NCBI RefSeq assembly: GCF_002256285.1
Contig: NZ_NKJE01000026.1
Coordinates: forward strand, 1 to 40,645
Source: Flavobacterium sp. BFFFF1
GTDB lineage: Bacteria; Bacteroidota; Bacteroidia; Flavobacteriales; Flavobacteriaceae
Length of the DNA: 40,645 nt
Reading direction: 5' to 3'
Shown in pieces: positions 33,452-40,645 of the stretch. The notes below the pieces were generated by a model. It saw nothing but the letters and a program-made list of their open reading frames with translations. It ran no database searches and was not told where the DNA came from. Both the position numbers and the translations under genes were made by a program. How positions within the stretch are numbered: position 1 is the stretch's first letter; each line of letters opens with the position of its first letter.

Positions 33452-33540
33452 GCTCGGATGGTGAAATTGGTAGACACGCTGGACTTAAAATCCAGTGAAC
33501 AGTAATGTTCGTGCGGGTTCAAGTCCCGCTCTGAGTACCA
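33452..33540 (+). tRNA. tRNA-Leu (anticodon TAA)
   Basis: An 89-nt class II tRNA including an encoded CCA (33538-33540). The acceptor GCTCGGA pairs with TCTGAGT, with two G-T pairs including the first position. The anticodon stem CTGGA/TCCAG has loop CTTAAAA (TAA). The long variable arm GAACA/TGTTC and T-stem GCGGG/CCCGC are intact. The paired first gene lacks CCA while this one has it. Confidence 0.94.
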
Positions 33541-33541
33541 C

Positions 33542-33578
33542 AAAAAAGAGGCGTCAATTGTATGGCGCCTCTTTTTTT
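33542..33578 (+). terminator. Terminator after the tRNA genes
   Basis: AAAAAAGAGGCG (33542-33553) is perfectly complementary to CGCCTCTTTTTT (33566-33577) with a 12-nt loop and a T-run, starting 1 nt after the tRNA-Leu CCA. Confidence 0.88.
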
Positions 33579-33625
33579 ATTTGTAGCCATTTGTAGTTCG
33601 GACTTTAATTTTATAAAACAGGATT

Positions 33626-33970
33626 GTGGGTGCGTTTGTAATCAGTAAAAGGTTTAACGGAGAATATAAGTTTGCATTTACCTCGCGAAAAGGGAAAACG
33701 ATATTCAGCAGTCAGGGTTATGAATTAAAATTTGAATGCGAAGAAGCGATTGAATTGCTGAAATCAAATCTTGCTGATGCGGTTTATTCGCGCCACAAGG
33801 CTTCCGGTGGAAGGTATTATTTCAGGATGAAAGTAGGAGAGGCATTGCTTGTGACCAGCAGGAAATATTCTACGGAGCTTAAATTGCAAAAAGGGATTGA
33901 TGAAATTAATCAAAGCGCAGTGGCTGCTGAGGTTTTAGATTTCTCCCAAAACGACGTCATCTTCAATTAA
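33626..33970 (+). CDS. DUF1508 (YegP-like) tandem-repeat protein
   Basis: A 114-residue small protein with two tandem DUF1508 units: about residues 2-50 (GAFVISKRFNGEYKFAFTSRKG, SSQGYELKFECEEAIELL) and about 57-105 (ASGGRYYFRMKVG, LLVTSRKYSTELKLQKGIDEI). YegP-like proteins form compact beta-alpha folds of unknown function. The start is GTG (33626-33628), beginning MGAFVISKRF, which fits the conserved start of the first repeat; there is no ATG in a suitable place. It lies after the tRNA terminator and before a strong hairpin shared with the Thr-rich lipoprotein gene. It is cytoplasmic, with no signal peptide. Confidence 0.82.
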   Translation: MGAFVISKRFNGEYKFAFTSRKGKTIFSSQGYELKFECEEAIELLKSNLADAVYSRHKASGGRYYFRMKVGEALLVTSRKYSTELKLQKGIDEINQSAVAAEVLDFSQNDVIFN

Positions 33971-33996
33971 TCGAATAAAAATAATAAGCCATAAAA

Positions 33997-34027
33997 AAAG
34001 CCCCGCATGCGGGGCTTTGATTTTTTT
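33997..34027. terminator. Bidirectional terminator between the DUF1508 and Thr-rich lipoprotein genes
   Basis: AAAGCCCCGC (33997-34006) pairs with GCGGGGCTTT (34009-34018); a T-run follows on the plus strand and an A-run precedes it, which gives T's on the minus strand. Confidence 0.88.
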
Positions 34028-34039
34028 CTGAACAACTAA

Positions 34040-34246
34040 TTACTTAGCTGGAGTTTCAGCTGGAGTTGCAGCTTTAGTAGTGTCAACAACAGTTGTATCT
34101 ACAGTTGTAGTAGTTGTAGTAGTTTCTACAGCTGGAGTTTCAACAGTAGTTGAATCTGTAGTTGTAGTAGTTCCTTCAGCATCTTTTTTGCAAGAAACAA
34201 CAGACAATACAGCGATAGCAGCTAAACTTAAAAATACTTTTTTCAT
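34040..34246 (-). CDS. Small Thr-rich lipoprotein, 68 residues
   Basis: A tiny predicted lipoprotein: MKKVFLSLAAIAVLSVVSC is the signal peptide with lipobox VVSC (Cys19), followed by KKDAEG. The last 45 or so residues are a low-complexity chain of Thr, Val, Ala, Pro and Glu in (V)xTTT and TPAE units, which looks like an extended, possibly O-glycosylated surface linker without a folded domain. Flavobacteria O-glycosylate secreted proteins at D-S/T motifs; DST and DTT occur here, so modification is plausible but unproven. It has a TATCTTTG promoter element and shares a terminator with the DUF1508 gene. No family-level function can be given. Confidence 0.75.
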   Translation of the reverse strand: MKKVFLSLAAIAVLSVVSCKKDAEGTTTTTDSTTVETPAVETTTTTTTVDTTVVDTTKAATPAETPAK

Positions 34247-34283
34247 CTTACTTAATTATAAAAGGTTAATTATTAATTCGAGG

Positions 34284-34291
34284 CAAAGATA
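34284..34291 (-). promoter_or_regulatory. Putative -7 element for the Thr-rich lipoprotein gene
   Basis: The minus strand has TATCTTTG, fitting TAnnTTTG, with a very AT-rich upstream region and no exact -33 TTG at the right spacing. The leader would be about 30 nt. Confidence 0.5.
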
Positions 34292-34440
34292 TAAATTTTT
34301 TAATATGTAAAATTATTTTTCAATTTTTTTTTGAAAAAAAGTAAACTTTTTAATGCTTTGTAAATCAGTACCCCCGTAATAAACCATCCCTTAAACGTTG
34401 TAGTTTGGTTTTGCGCGTTTGAGGCATGAAACACAAGGGG

Positions 34441-36582
34441 TTATCTTTTTTTCTTCGGATGGACTAATTTAAGTTCGTCAATGATATTTTGCGCGCCTGC
34501 AAATTTGTCAATAATGAAGAGCACATACCGAATGTCCGTCATCACATTCCGACAAATCGCGGGATCATAATAAATGTCACTCATGGTGCCTTCCCAGACC
34601 CTGTCGAAATTCAACCCGATCAGGTTTCCTTTGGCATCGATCGCAGGACTTCCAGAGTTTCCGCCGGTGGTGTGGCTGGTTCCAATGAAGCATACGGGCA
34701 TTTTACCGCCTTCGCCATATGGACCATAATCCTTCTTGTTGTATAAATCGATTAATTTCGGGGAAACATCAAATTCATAGTCGCCCGGAATATATTTTTC
34801 CAGTACGCCGTCGAGGTATGTCCTGGACTCATAAATCGTCGCGTCTTTCGCTTTATAACCTTTCACTTTGCCATAAGTCACACGCAATGTACTATTGGCG
34901 TCCGGGAACATTCTTGCCTTCGTCTTCAATTCAAGCAATGCTTTGATGTAAGTGCGTTGCAACGCGGTAATTCGCAGGTTGATTTCATCATATTTGGGAG
35001 CAACCTTATTCAGGTAGGTATCCGCCATACTTTTGACCAATTGATATCCTTTGTCGTTATTGATTTTGTTTAATATCGTCTGCGTGTCGCCGGTCAATAA
35101 TTTTTGTATTTCCCCATAACTTGTCAGCTGTGTCGCCGCATAAACATCCGATGTTAATTTTTTAGTGTCGACATTTGTAAGCGCAGGCGGGATAAATTCT
35201 GCAGGAACTTTACGCGCATAAATGTCAATCAGTTCGCCAAAAACTTTTTCGTCTACAGCCTTGTTGTAGTCCTTATAAAACTCGCCAAGGCCATTGTATA
35301 ATACATTTTTTCGTTCGGTAAATGCCTGCTCGCCTTTTGTTTTATACAATTGCTCGAGTTGGTATAGTTTGTAACCCACGCTTAGCAATTCTGTGTTTCT
35401 GACGACAACCTCGTTAAAGTAATCCCTGGCCAGTGCGTAGGGAGCAATTTCTTTATAATTGGTCTCAAAATCAACAATCAGTGACCCATAAACTGCCGTT
35501 TTTCCTTTTTTAGCAACTTCTTCGTTGAATCTTTGTTCCTCCGCTCTTTTTACGTTAACTGCGTTTGATTTTTTTAATCCAAGCGACTCGCCCATCCATT
35601 TTTTCCAATAGTTGGCAATACTGGCATATTTGGAAGCGTATTGTATTTTGATCGCATTGTCCTTCCGCATAAAGCCATCTTCTATTTTCAATGCCCTGTC
35701 ACGCACTTCGATTTTCGCAGGGTTTAGCGTATTGACAATCTGCTCTACGGCCACCGCGGGAAGGTATTCTGTAGTCCTACCGGGATAACCGTATACCAGA
35801 TTAAAATCATTTTCCTTTACGCCGTCAAGTGAAATGGGCAGGAAATGTTTTGGTACATAAGGCACATTCTCTTTGGCATATGCCGCGGGATGGTTGTTCT
35901 TATCGGCGTAAATCCGAAACAACGAAAAATCCCCGGTGTGTCGCGGCCATACCCAGTTGTCGGTGTCGGAACCAAACTTTCCGATTGATGAGGGCGGCGC
36001 ACCCACCAGCCTGATGTCCTTGAAGTTTTCCAAAACAAAAAGGAGGTACTGATTGCCTTCGTAAAACGTGCGGATGCTGTTTTCCTGCCAGCTTTCTTTT
36101 GGGAAACTGCCTGAAACCGCCGCAATGTTTTCTTTGATTTTTTTCTGTTTTTCCGCTTCCGGAAGATCTGCTGTGTTCGCCAAAACCTGTGCTGTTACAT
36201 CTTCGATTTTTATGACGAAGGTCACTACCATGCCTTCATTGGGAAGTTCATCCTCCATTTTATAGGCCCAAAAACCATCCGTCAGGTAATCGTGGTCTAC
36301 TGTAGAATGGGACTGTATGGCGTCAAATCCGCAGTGGTGGTTTGTCAGTAACAGCCCTTTTGGCGAAATGACCTCCGAGGTACAGCCGCCGTCAAATTGA
36401 GGCACAGCGTCCTTTAAGCTGGACTTATTGGCATCGTATATATCAGAAGCCGACATTTTCATGCCCAAATGTTTCATTTCCTGTTCGTTCATTCCGCTCA
36501 GCAACGAAGGAACCCACATGCCGCCCTGCTGTGCGCTGACTTGTACAACAACGAATAAAAGGAATAATTTTAAGAATCTCAT
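34441..36582 (-). CDS. S46 family dipeptidyl-peptidase (DPP11-like)
   Basis: An exported serine exopeptidase of about 713 residues that removes dipeptides from peptide N-termini in the periplasm. After the signal peptide (MRFLKLFLLFVVVQVSAQ) come GGMWVPSLL, the catalytic histidine region LLLTNHHCGFDAIQSHS, the GSDTDNWVWPRHTGDF segment with the Asp, a helical regulatory domain and the nucleophile in TGGNSGSPAIDAKG. The residue 18 positions after that serine is Arg (LNFDRVWEG). In this family Arg here marks DPP11 (Asp/Glu in P1), while Gly marks DPP7. The start could be the ATG at 36582 or 9 nt further upstream. It follows the GNAT gene closely and is third in the waaA operon. Confidence 0.93.
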   Translation of the reverse strand: MRFLKLFLLFVVVQVSAQQGGMWVPSLLSGMNEQEMKHLGMKMSASDIYDANKSSLKDAVPQFDGGCTSEVISPKGLLLTNHHCGFDAIQSHSTVDHDYLTDGFWAYKMEDELPNEGMVVTFVIKIEDVTAQVLANTADLPEAEKQKKIKENIAAVSGSFPKESWQENSIRTFYEGNQYLLFVLENFKDIRLVGAPPSSIGKFGSDTDNWVWPRHTGDFSLFRIYADKNNHPAAYAKENVPYVPKHFLPISLDGVKENDFNLVYGYPGRTTEYLPAVAVEQIVNTLNPAKIEVRDRALKIEDGFMRKDNAIKIQYASKYASIANYWKKWMGESLGLKKSNAVNVKRAEEQRFNEEVAKKGKTAVYGSLIVDFETNYKEIAPYALARDYFNEVVVRNTELLSVGYKLYQLEQLYKTKGEQAFTERKNVLYNGLGEFYKDYNKAVDEKVFGELIDIYARKVPAEFIPPALTNVDTKKLTSDVYAATQLTSYGEIQKLLTGDTQTILNKINNDKGYQLVKSMADTYLNKVAPKYDEINLRITALQRTYIKALLELKTKARMFPDANSTLRVTYGKVKGYKAKDATIYESRTYLDGVLEKYIPGDYEFDVSPKLIDLYNKKDYGPYGEGGKMPVCFIGTSHTTGGNSGSPAIDAKGNLIGLNFDRVWEGTMSDIYYDPAICRNVMTDIRYVLFIIDKFAGAQNIIDELKLVHPKKKR

Positions 36583-36600
36583 GGTTATCATTTAAGGTGT

Positions 36601-37047
36601 TTATTCAAATTTGTGCCGCATTAATAAACGGTTGTGCATGGAAAATCCCGCGTCGAAATACAATTGTTGTGCACGGGAATTGTGTTGTTCCACTTCAAGG
36701 TACAGCAACTTTAGCCCGAGTTTAGTCGCCTGCTGCATGGCATATGTTACTGCGGCTTTACCAATTCCGTGGCCGCGAAAACTATCTTTGACGAACAACT
36801 CGTCGATAAATGCAATGCGGCCGCCGTATTCAAAACTGAAAATGAAGGTCATGATCATATAGCCAGCGATTTCATTTTCATGATAAATCAACCACGCCCG
36901 GCCAAGTTTTTCATCGGCGATGAACGTTTCGAACAGCGCTGTCGACCGCTTTTTATCGAGGGGATAATGGTCAATGGCGTAAAATTGTTCCATCATCGCC
37001 ACCGCCTCCGGAATGTCATTTGCGGTTAAGTATCTAAAATCACCCAT
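36601..37047 (-). CDS. GNAT family N-acetyltransferase
   Basis: A 148-residue acetyltransferase. The acetyl-CoA pyrophosphate-binding motif is DSFRGHGIGKAAVTYAMQ (R-G-H-G-I-G), followed by LYLEVEQHNSRAQQLYFDAGF, which is typical of the GNAT C-terminal half. The substrate cannot be inferred. The start ATG overlaps the waaA stop by 8 bp (ATGGGTGA), a sign of translational coupling, and the S46 peptidase gene begins less than 20 bp after its end. Whether it acts in envelope metabolism or is merely carried in the operon is unclear. Confidence 0.88.
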   Translation of the reverse strand: MGDFRYLTANDIPEAVAMMEQFYAIDHYPLDKKRSTALFETFIADEKLGRAWLIYHENEIAGYMIMTFIFSFEYGGRIAFIDELFVKDSFRGHGIGKAAVTYAMQQATKLGLKLLYLEVEQHNSRAQQLYFDAGFSMHNRLLMRHKFE

Positions 37048-38275
37048 GAGTAATATTTTTCATAATGATTTCGGCCGCATTTTTATTCATCTGTACGAAA
37101 GTGCCGCAAATATGGCCTTTTTCATATCGAATGTCCTCATTTTGAATCAATTCAGAAAACGTCTCTTCCAATTCGGCTTTATTTTTTACCGAAATACAGC
37201 CGCCAAGACCAACAAGCGCGACCGCTTCCGAAAATTTGGCGTAGTTCGGGCCAATGACTATCGGTATCCCGAAGGTGGCCGGTTCCAGAATATTGTGCAA
37301 TCCCGAAGTGCCAAATCCGCCTCCGACATAGGCAATATCGGCATAACTGTAGATCTTTGTCAGCAGTCCGATGGTATCAATAATAAAGACGTTGTAATCA
37401 GCGAGGTTTTTACCTTCTTTTTCGGAAAATAACAGCGTATTCTTTGTGAAACTGTGCTTTAGCTCCTGCATTTGTTCCGGCTTCGTGGTGTGTGGAGCGA
37501 TAATGTATTTGATGTCAGCCTGAGAACCGTTGATAAAATCCCGGTATTGGCTTTCATCTTTCGGCCAGGAACTCCCTGCAACAAAGCACATTTTCCCGTC
37601 AATGAATTCTTCAATGAAATCCACGGAATTGTCGCGCTCTAGAATTTTGGAAACCCGGTCGAATCGCGTGTCGCCACTGACTAAGACGTTCTGGTATCCA
37701 ATACTTTGAAGCAGTCTTTTAGAGCTTTCATTCTGTACAAAGAATTTGTCAAACGTCTTCAAAGCGTTCCTGTAAAAACCGCCATACCATTTAAAGAAAA
37801 CCTGGTTGTCGCGGAAAATCCCCGAAATCAGATAGGTGGGAATGTTTCGCCTGCCGAGTTGGTGAAGGTAATTGGGCCAGAATTCATATTTAACAAAGAA
37901 TACCATACTGGGATGAACAGCATCCAGGAAGGCTCTTGCTTTGTGGGAAGTGTCGAGTGGCAAATATAGGGTAAGGTCTGCGACGGTGTTGTTTTTGCGT
38001 ACTTCATAACCCGATGGCGAAAAGAACGTGACGACGATTTTGTGGTTAGGATAATCGGCCTTCACGGCTTCCATCACAGGAAGTCCCTGCTCAAATTCGC
38101 CGAGTGAGGCCGTATGAAACCAAATCGTTTTGTCTGACTGCTGTATTTTTTCCCGGATTTTGAGGGAAACATCCTTTCTGCCGTCCACAAAGAGCCTCAG
38201 CTTCGGATTAAATAATGCCAGCAGCTTTAGGAATCCTGAGGCAATCACGACCACAATGTTGTAAATGAAAAGCAT
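37040..38275 (-). CDS. waaA: 3-deoxy-D-manno-octulosonic acid (Kdo) transferase
   Basis: Transfers Kdo from CMP-Kdo to lipid A precursor at the inner membrane. The protein has about 411 residues, with an N-terminal membrane segment (MLFIYNIVVVIASGFLKLLALF) and a GT30 domain: WFHTASLGEFEQGLPV with the catalytic Glu, VTFFSPSGYEV, YLPLDT, FVKYEFWPNYL, a SGDTRFDRV turn and the C-terminal donor-binding YVGGGFGTSGLHNILEPATFGIPIVIGPNY. The start is the ATG at 38273-38275; a TTG 21 nt upstream lies within the promoter -7 element. It leads a three-gene unit with the GNAT and S46 peptidase genes and is divergent from the sugar aminotransferase, across a shared regulatory gap. Confidence 0.95.
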   Translation of the reverse strand: MLFIYNIVVVIASGFLKLLALFNPKLRLFVDGRKDVSLKIREKIQQSDKTIWFHTASLGEFEQGLPVMEAVKADYPNHKIVVTFFSPSGYEVRKNNTVADLTLYLPLDTSHKARAFLDAVHPSMVFFVKYEFWPNYLHQLGRRNIPTYLISGIFRDNQVFFKWYGGFYRNALKTFDKFFVQNESSKRLLQSIGYQNVLVSGDTRFDRVSKILERDNSVDFIEEFIDGKMCFVAGSSWPKDESQYRDFINGSQADIKYIIAPHTTKPEQMQELKHSFTKNTLLFSEKEGKNLADYNVFIIDTIGLLTKIYSYADIAYVGGGFGTSGLHNILEPATFGIPIVIGPNYAKFSEAVALVGLGGCISVKNKAELEETFSELIQNEDIRYEKGHICGTFVQMNKNAAEIIMKNITHG

Positions 38276-38293
38276 GGCTGGAATTTGTGCTTC

Positions 38294-38301
38294 CAAAAAT
38301 A
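38294..38301 (-). promoter_or_regulatory. -7 element of the waaA operon promoter
   Basis: The minus strand carries TATTTTTG; 19 nt upstream is ATG in place of the TTG consensus. The leader would be about 13 nt to the waaA ATG. Confidence 0.55.
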
Positions 38302-38322
38302 CATCAGATTAAATTAATTTCA

Positions 38323-38353
38323 TTGGTTGCCTCTTATTAAATTGCTATTTTTG
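38323..38353 (+). promoter_or_regulatory. Promoter of the aminotransferase-galE unit
   Basis: TTG (38323-38325), a 20-nt spacer and TATTTTTG (38346-38353) match the consensus. The leader would be about 18 nt to the aminotransferase ATG. It is divergent from the waaA promoter, with the two -7 elements about 45 bp apart. Confidence 0.7.
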
Positions 38354-38376
38354 CATGTTTTTTAATAAGAAATCCA

Positions 38377-39510
38377 ATGAAAAAAATTCAGATGGTTGAC
38401 CTGAAAGGGCAATACGAACACATCAGGGAAACCGTGAATGCTTCAATCCAGGAAGTGCTTGATACCAATACTTATATTAATGGGCCGCAGGTGCATGCTT
38501 TTCAGAAAAACCTGGAAGAATATCTTGATGTGAAGCACGTCATTCCTTGTGCTAACGGTACTGATGCTTTACAGATCGCGATGATGGGACTTGACCTAAA
38601 GCCCGGCGATGAAGTCATTACTGCCGATTTTACGTTTGCGGCGACAGTAGAGGTTATTGCGTTGTTGCAGCTGACCCCGGTTTTGGTTGATGTTGATATG
38701 GTTAATATGAATATTTCAATTGAAGCGATCAAAAAAGCGATTACACCCAAAACCAAGGCCATTGTCCCGGTACACTTGTTCGGCAGGGCAGCCAATATGG
38801 AGGCCATCATGGCGATTGCCAAAGAACACGATTTGTATGTCATTGAAGACAACGCTCAGGCCATCGGTGCCAACTGCAGGTTTTCAGACGGCACCAAAAA
38901 GAAAGCCGGAACCATTGGGCATGTTGCCTCTACGTCATTTTTTCCGTCTAAAAATCTAGGCTGTTATGGAGATGGGGGTGCTATTTTTACAAATGACGAT
39001 GCGCTGGCACATAAAATCAGGGGAATCGTAAACCACGGCATGTATGTGCGTTACCACCATGACGTTGTAGGCGTAAACTCTCGCCTTGACAGCATACAGG
39101 CGGGTGTGTTGAATGCAAAGTTGCCGTTTCTGGATGCCTATGGGAAAGCGCGACAGGATGCCGCGAGAAAATACACTGCCGCGCTCGGCAATCATAAAAA
39201 AATCGTCGCGCCAGGCATATGTGACATTTGCGATTGTCACGTTTTCCACCAATATACCTTGAGAATCATCGATGCGGACCGTGATGGTTTGATGCAGCAC
39301 CTTTTGGATAAAGGGATTCCTTGTGCGATTTATTACCCAATTCCGTTGCATTCCCAAAAAGCATACCTGGACATCAGGTATAAGGAAGAGGATTTTCCGG
39401 TAACCAACCAATTGGTGAAGGAAGTCATTTCGCTTCCGATGCATACAGAACTTGACGACGAACAGATTAAGTTCATCACTGACAGCGTCCTTGAATTCTT
39501 AGACCAATAA
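38377..39510 (+). CDS. DegT/DnrJ/EryC1/StrS family sugar aminotransferase
   Basis: A 377-residue PLP-dependent enzyme that aminates nucleotide-linked keto sugars for surface polysaccharides. Family marks are IQMVDLKGQYEHIRETVN, the cofactor phosphate loop CANGTDALQIAM, ADFTFAATVE, VHLFGRAANMEAIM, IEDNAQAIGA with the cofactor-stacking Asp, and the Schiff-base lysine in SFFPSKNLGCYGDGG. The motif GVNSRLDSIQAGVLNAKL is also typical, and the C-terminal IPCAIYYPIPLHSQKAYL closes the active site. The sugar substrate cannot be named. It heads a tight unit with the one-TM protein (1 bp gap) and galE. Confidence 0.93.
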   Translation: MKKIQMVDLKGQYEHIRETVNASIQEVLDTNTYINGPQVHAFQKNLEEYLDVKHVIPCANGTDALQIAMMGLDLKPGDEVITADFTFAATVEVIALLQLTPVLVDVDMVNMNISIEAIKKAITPKTKAIVPVHLFGRAANMEAIMAIAKEHDLYVIEDNAQAIGANCRFSDGTKKKAGTIGHVASTSFFPSKNLGCYGDGGAIFTNDDALAHKIRGIVNHGMYVRYHHDVVGVNSRLDSIQAGVLNAKLPFLDAYGKARQDAARKYTAALGNHKKIVAPGICDICDCHVFHQYTLRIIDADRDGLMQHLLDKGIPCAIYYPIPLHSQKAYLDIRYKEEDFPVTNQLVKEVISLPMHTELDDEQIKFITDSVLEFLDQ

Positions 39511-39511
39511 G

Positions 39512-39943
39512 ATGCAGCCGAAAAAAGACAACAAAAGACCCATATTTCTGGTTGTGACCTTTATTATGGCGTTTAGCCTGGCGTATTATGTTACGAGTAA
39601 AGTACTGGCTGGTGGATCGGTAAATAAAAAAGTGAAAGCCGAAATCGGAGCGCTGAACAGCAAGTGTCCCATCAAAGTGAACGAGTTTACGATTTTGGAT
39701 AGCATCAGGCTTAAAGATTCCAAAATGGTAAACCAATACCTTACCATTACCGCAGATATCGACCTGGTTAAAAATAAACTTTCGGACATCAAAAAAGAAA
39801 CCTACGAAAGCACCCAGCGGGAGTTTGAAACAAGCCCTAAAATGAAGACTTTACGGGAAAAATCATACAGTATTCATTGCTACTACAGCAACAAGGAAAG
39901 GGCGGCACTTTTTGATTTTATAATCCAAAATAAAAACAAGTAA
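39512..39943 (+). CDS. Uncharacterised single-TM protein between aminotransferase and galE
   Basis: A 143-residue protein I do not recognise. After a basic start (MQPKKDNKRP), residues about 11-28 form one transmembrane segment (IFLVVTFIMAFSLAYYVTS). The rest (about 35-143) is a soluble, mostly helical and Lys/Asp/Glu-rich domain with two conserved-looking cysteines (SKCPIKVNEF and IHCYYSNKERA) and a strand ILDSIRLKDSKMVNQYLTITADI. The topology suggests an inner-membrane protein facing the periplasm. It follows the aminotransferase stop by 1 bp and precedes galE by 5 bp, so it is translated in the same unit, and a role in polysaccharide synthesis or export is possible. No function is assigned. 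Confidence 0.72.
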   Translation: MQPKKDNKRPIFLVVTFIMAFSLAYYVTSKVLAGGSVNKKVKAEIGALNSKCPIKVNEFTILDSIRLKDSKMVNQYLTITADIDLVKNKLSDIKKETYESTQREFETSPKMKTLREKSYSIHCYYSNKERAALFDFIIQNKNK

Positions 39944-39948
39944 AACAC

Positions 39949-40645
39949 ATGAAAATAGCAGTAACCGGCGGACTTGGATTTATTGGGTCGCACACCGTTG
40001 TCGAGTTGATGGCCAAGGGTTTCGAAGTAGTTGTTATTGACAATCTTTCAAATGCTTCTGTGGAAGTATTAGACGGCATCGCTGCGATTTCCGGCGTCAA
40101 GCCACAGTTTGAAGAGATGGATTTACGGGACAAGGCTTCGGTAGCTGCATTTTTTAAGCAACATACGGACTTGAAGGGCATGATTCACTTTGCCGCATCG
40201 AAAGCAGTTGGCGAAAGTGTGGAAAATCCATTGCTTTACTATGAGAACAATCTCGGATCGTTAGTATATCTACTGCAGGAGTTGCAACAATTGCCGGAAG
40301 CCAATTTTATTTTCAGTTCGTCTTGTACGGTATACGGACAGTCGAAAACATTACCGATTACTGAAAACGCTGCCATACAGCCGGCGATGTCTCCTTATGG
40401 CAACACCAAGCAGGTTGGCGAAGAAATTATCAAGGACGCCGCAAATGTCAGCAACATCAAATCGGTAATATTGAGATACTTCAATCCGGTTGGTGCGCAT
40501 CCATCCGCAAATATTGGCGAATTGCCTCTGGGCGTTCCGCAGAATCTGGTGCCTTTCATCACACAGACCGCTGCCGGATTAAGAAAGGAATTGTCGGTGT
40601 ACGGAAATGATTATCCGACATCTGACGGGACCTGTGTCCGCGATT
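39949..40645 (+). CDS. galE: UDP-glucose 4-epimerase (3' end outside window)
   Basis: The visible 232 residues belong to the extended short-chain dehydrogenase family. The NAD-binding motif VTGGLGFIGSHT is at residues 5-16. The VVVIDNLSNAS segment, HFAASKAVGESV, the catalytic serine strand FIFSSSCTVYG and the YxxxK pair (YGNTK) follow, then ILRYFNPVGAH, all typical of GalE, which interconverts UDP-glucose and UDP-galactose. The reading frame runs off the window end in the segment TSDGTCVRD. It is third in the aminotransferase unit and likely supplies a nucleotide sugar for a surface glycan, together with WaaA and the aminotransferase nearby. Confidence 0.94.
   Translation, partial: MKIAVTGGLGFIGSHTVVELMAKGFEVVVIDNLSNASVEVLDGIAAISGVKPQFEEMDLRDKASVAAFFKQHTDLKGMIHFAASKAVGESVENPLLYYENNLGSLVYLLQELQQLPEANFIFSSSCTVYGQSKTLPITENAAIQPAMSPYGNTKQVGEEIIKDAANVSNIKSVILRYFNPVGAHPSANIGELPLGVPQNLVPFITQTAAGLRKELSVYGNDYPTSDGTCVRD

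Noticed and set aside
33368..33540. tRNA-associated integration site for a genomic island
   Set aside because: No integrase or direct repeat of the tRNA 3' ends appears downstream; the next genes are short, ordinary chromosomal genes.
34381..34411. AAACCA/TGGTTT hairpin as a terminator or regulator
   Set aside because: The stem is short and interrupted and it is upstream of the S46 gene end without a T-run on the relevant strand; support is too weak.

Overview
The window looks like a chromosomal core segment from a Bacteroidota bacterium of the Flavobacteriaceae, most like Flavobacterium or a close relative. The evidence is type IX secretion parts (a PorP/SprF-like protein and two proteins with type B C-terminal sorting domains), an S46 dipeptidyl-peptidase, the DUF6089-uppS-bamA-ompH-ompH gene order, near absence of Shine-Dalgarno sequences, and many promoters of the Bacteroidota form TTG-N18-21-TAnnTTTG. 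I see no prophage, insertion sequence, CRISPR array or obvious defence island.

Layout. 1-1263: the end of a secreted type IX cargo or adhesin gene, followed 4 bp later by a PorP/SprF-like gene. 1323-1841: a gamma-carbonic-anhydrase-like protein. 1847-8423 (minus strand): an envelope cluster, read DUF6089 barrel, uppS, bamA, two ompH/skp chaperones, terminator, murI. 8594-10229 (minus): nadK and a CBS-domain protein. 10336-15943 (plus): pdxJ, an alpha/beta hydrolase, a holin-like membrane protein, trigger factor, clpP and clpX, which is a vitamin B6 gene followed by a protein-quality-control block. 16049-20365 (minus): a PF14905-type outer-membrane receptor, a tiny lipoprotein and a GH3-family protein. 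20501-21295: a DUF2797 protein. 21323-25983 (minus): a large AsmA-like protein and SppA. 26137-27285: a FolK-deoxynucleoside kinase fusion. 27269-30458 (minus): a secreted lectin-domain type IX cargo protein, a TrmH/SpoU methyltransferase and a DUF1573 protein. 30623-33970 (plus): mutS, tRNA-Gly, tRNA-Leu and a DUF1508 protein. 34040-38275 (minus): a Thr-rich mini-lipoprotein, then the waaA-GNAT-S46 peptidase operon. 38377-40645 (plus): a sugar aminotransferase, a one-TM protein and galE, which is cut by the window end.

The dominant theme is the cell envelope: outer-membrane protein assembly (BamA, Skp/OmpH), peptidoglycan and lipid-carrier supply (MurI, UppS), lipid A-Kdo transfer (WaaA), surface sugar synthesis (aminotransferase, GalE), AsmA, SppA, a receptor and type IX secreted products. 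Housekeeping genes fill the rest.

No single locus here amounts to a clearly new system. The items most worth following are: a structured intergenic element at 11053-11211; an ECF-like promoter box shared by the receptor gene and sppA; the FolK-kinase fusion; the lectin-type secreted protein with intact EPN/WND motifs; and the uncharacterised one-TM protein between the aminotransferase and galE. Several start codons were moved to internal starts where promoter position, signal peptide or family alignment argued for it.
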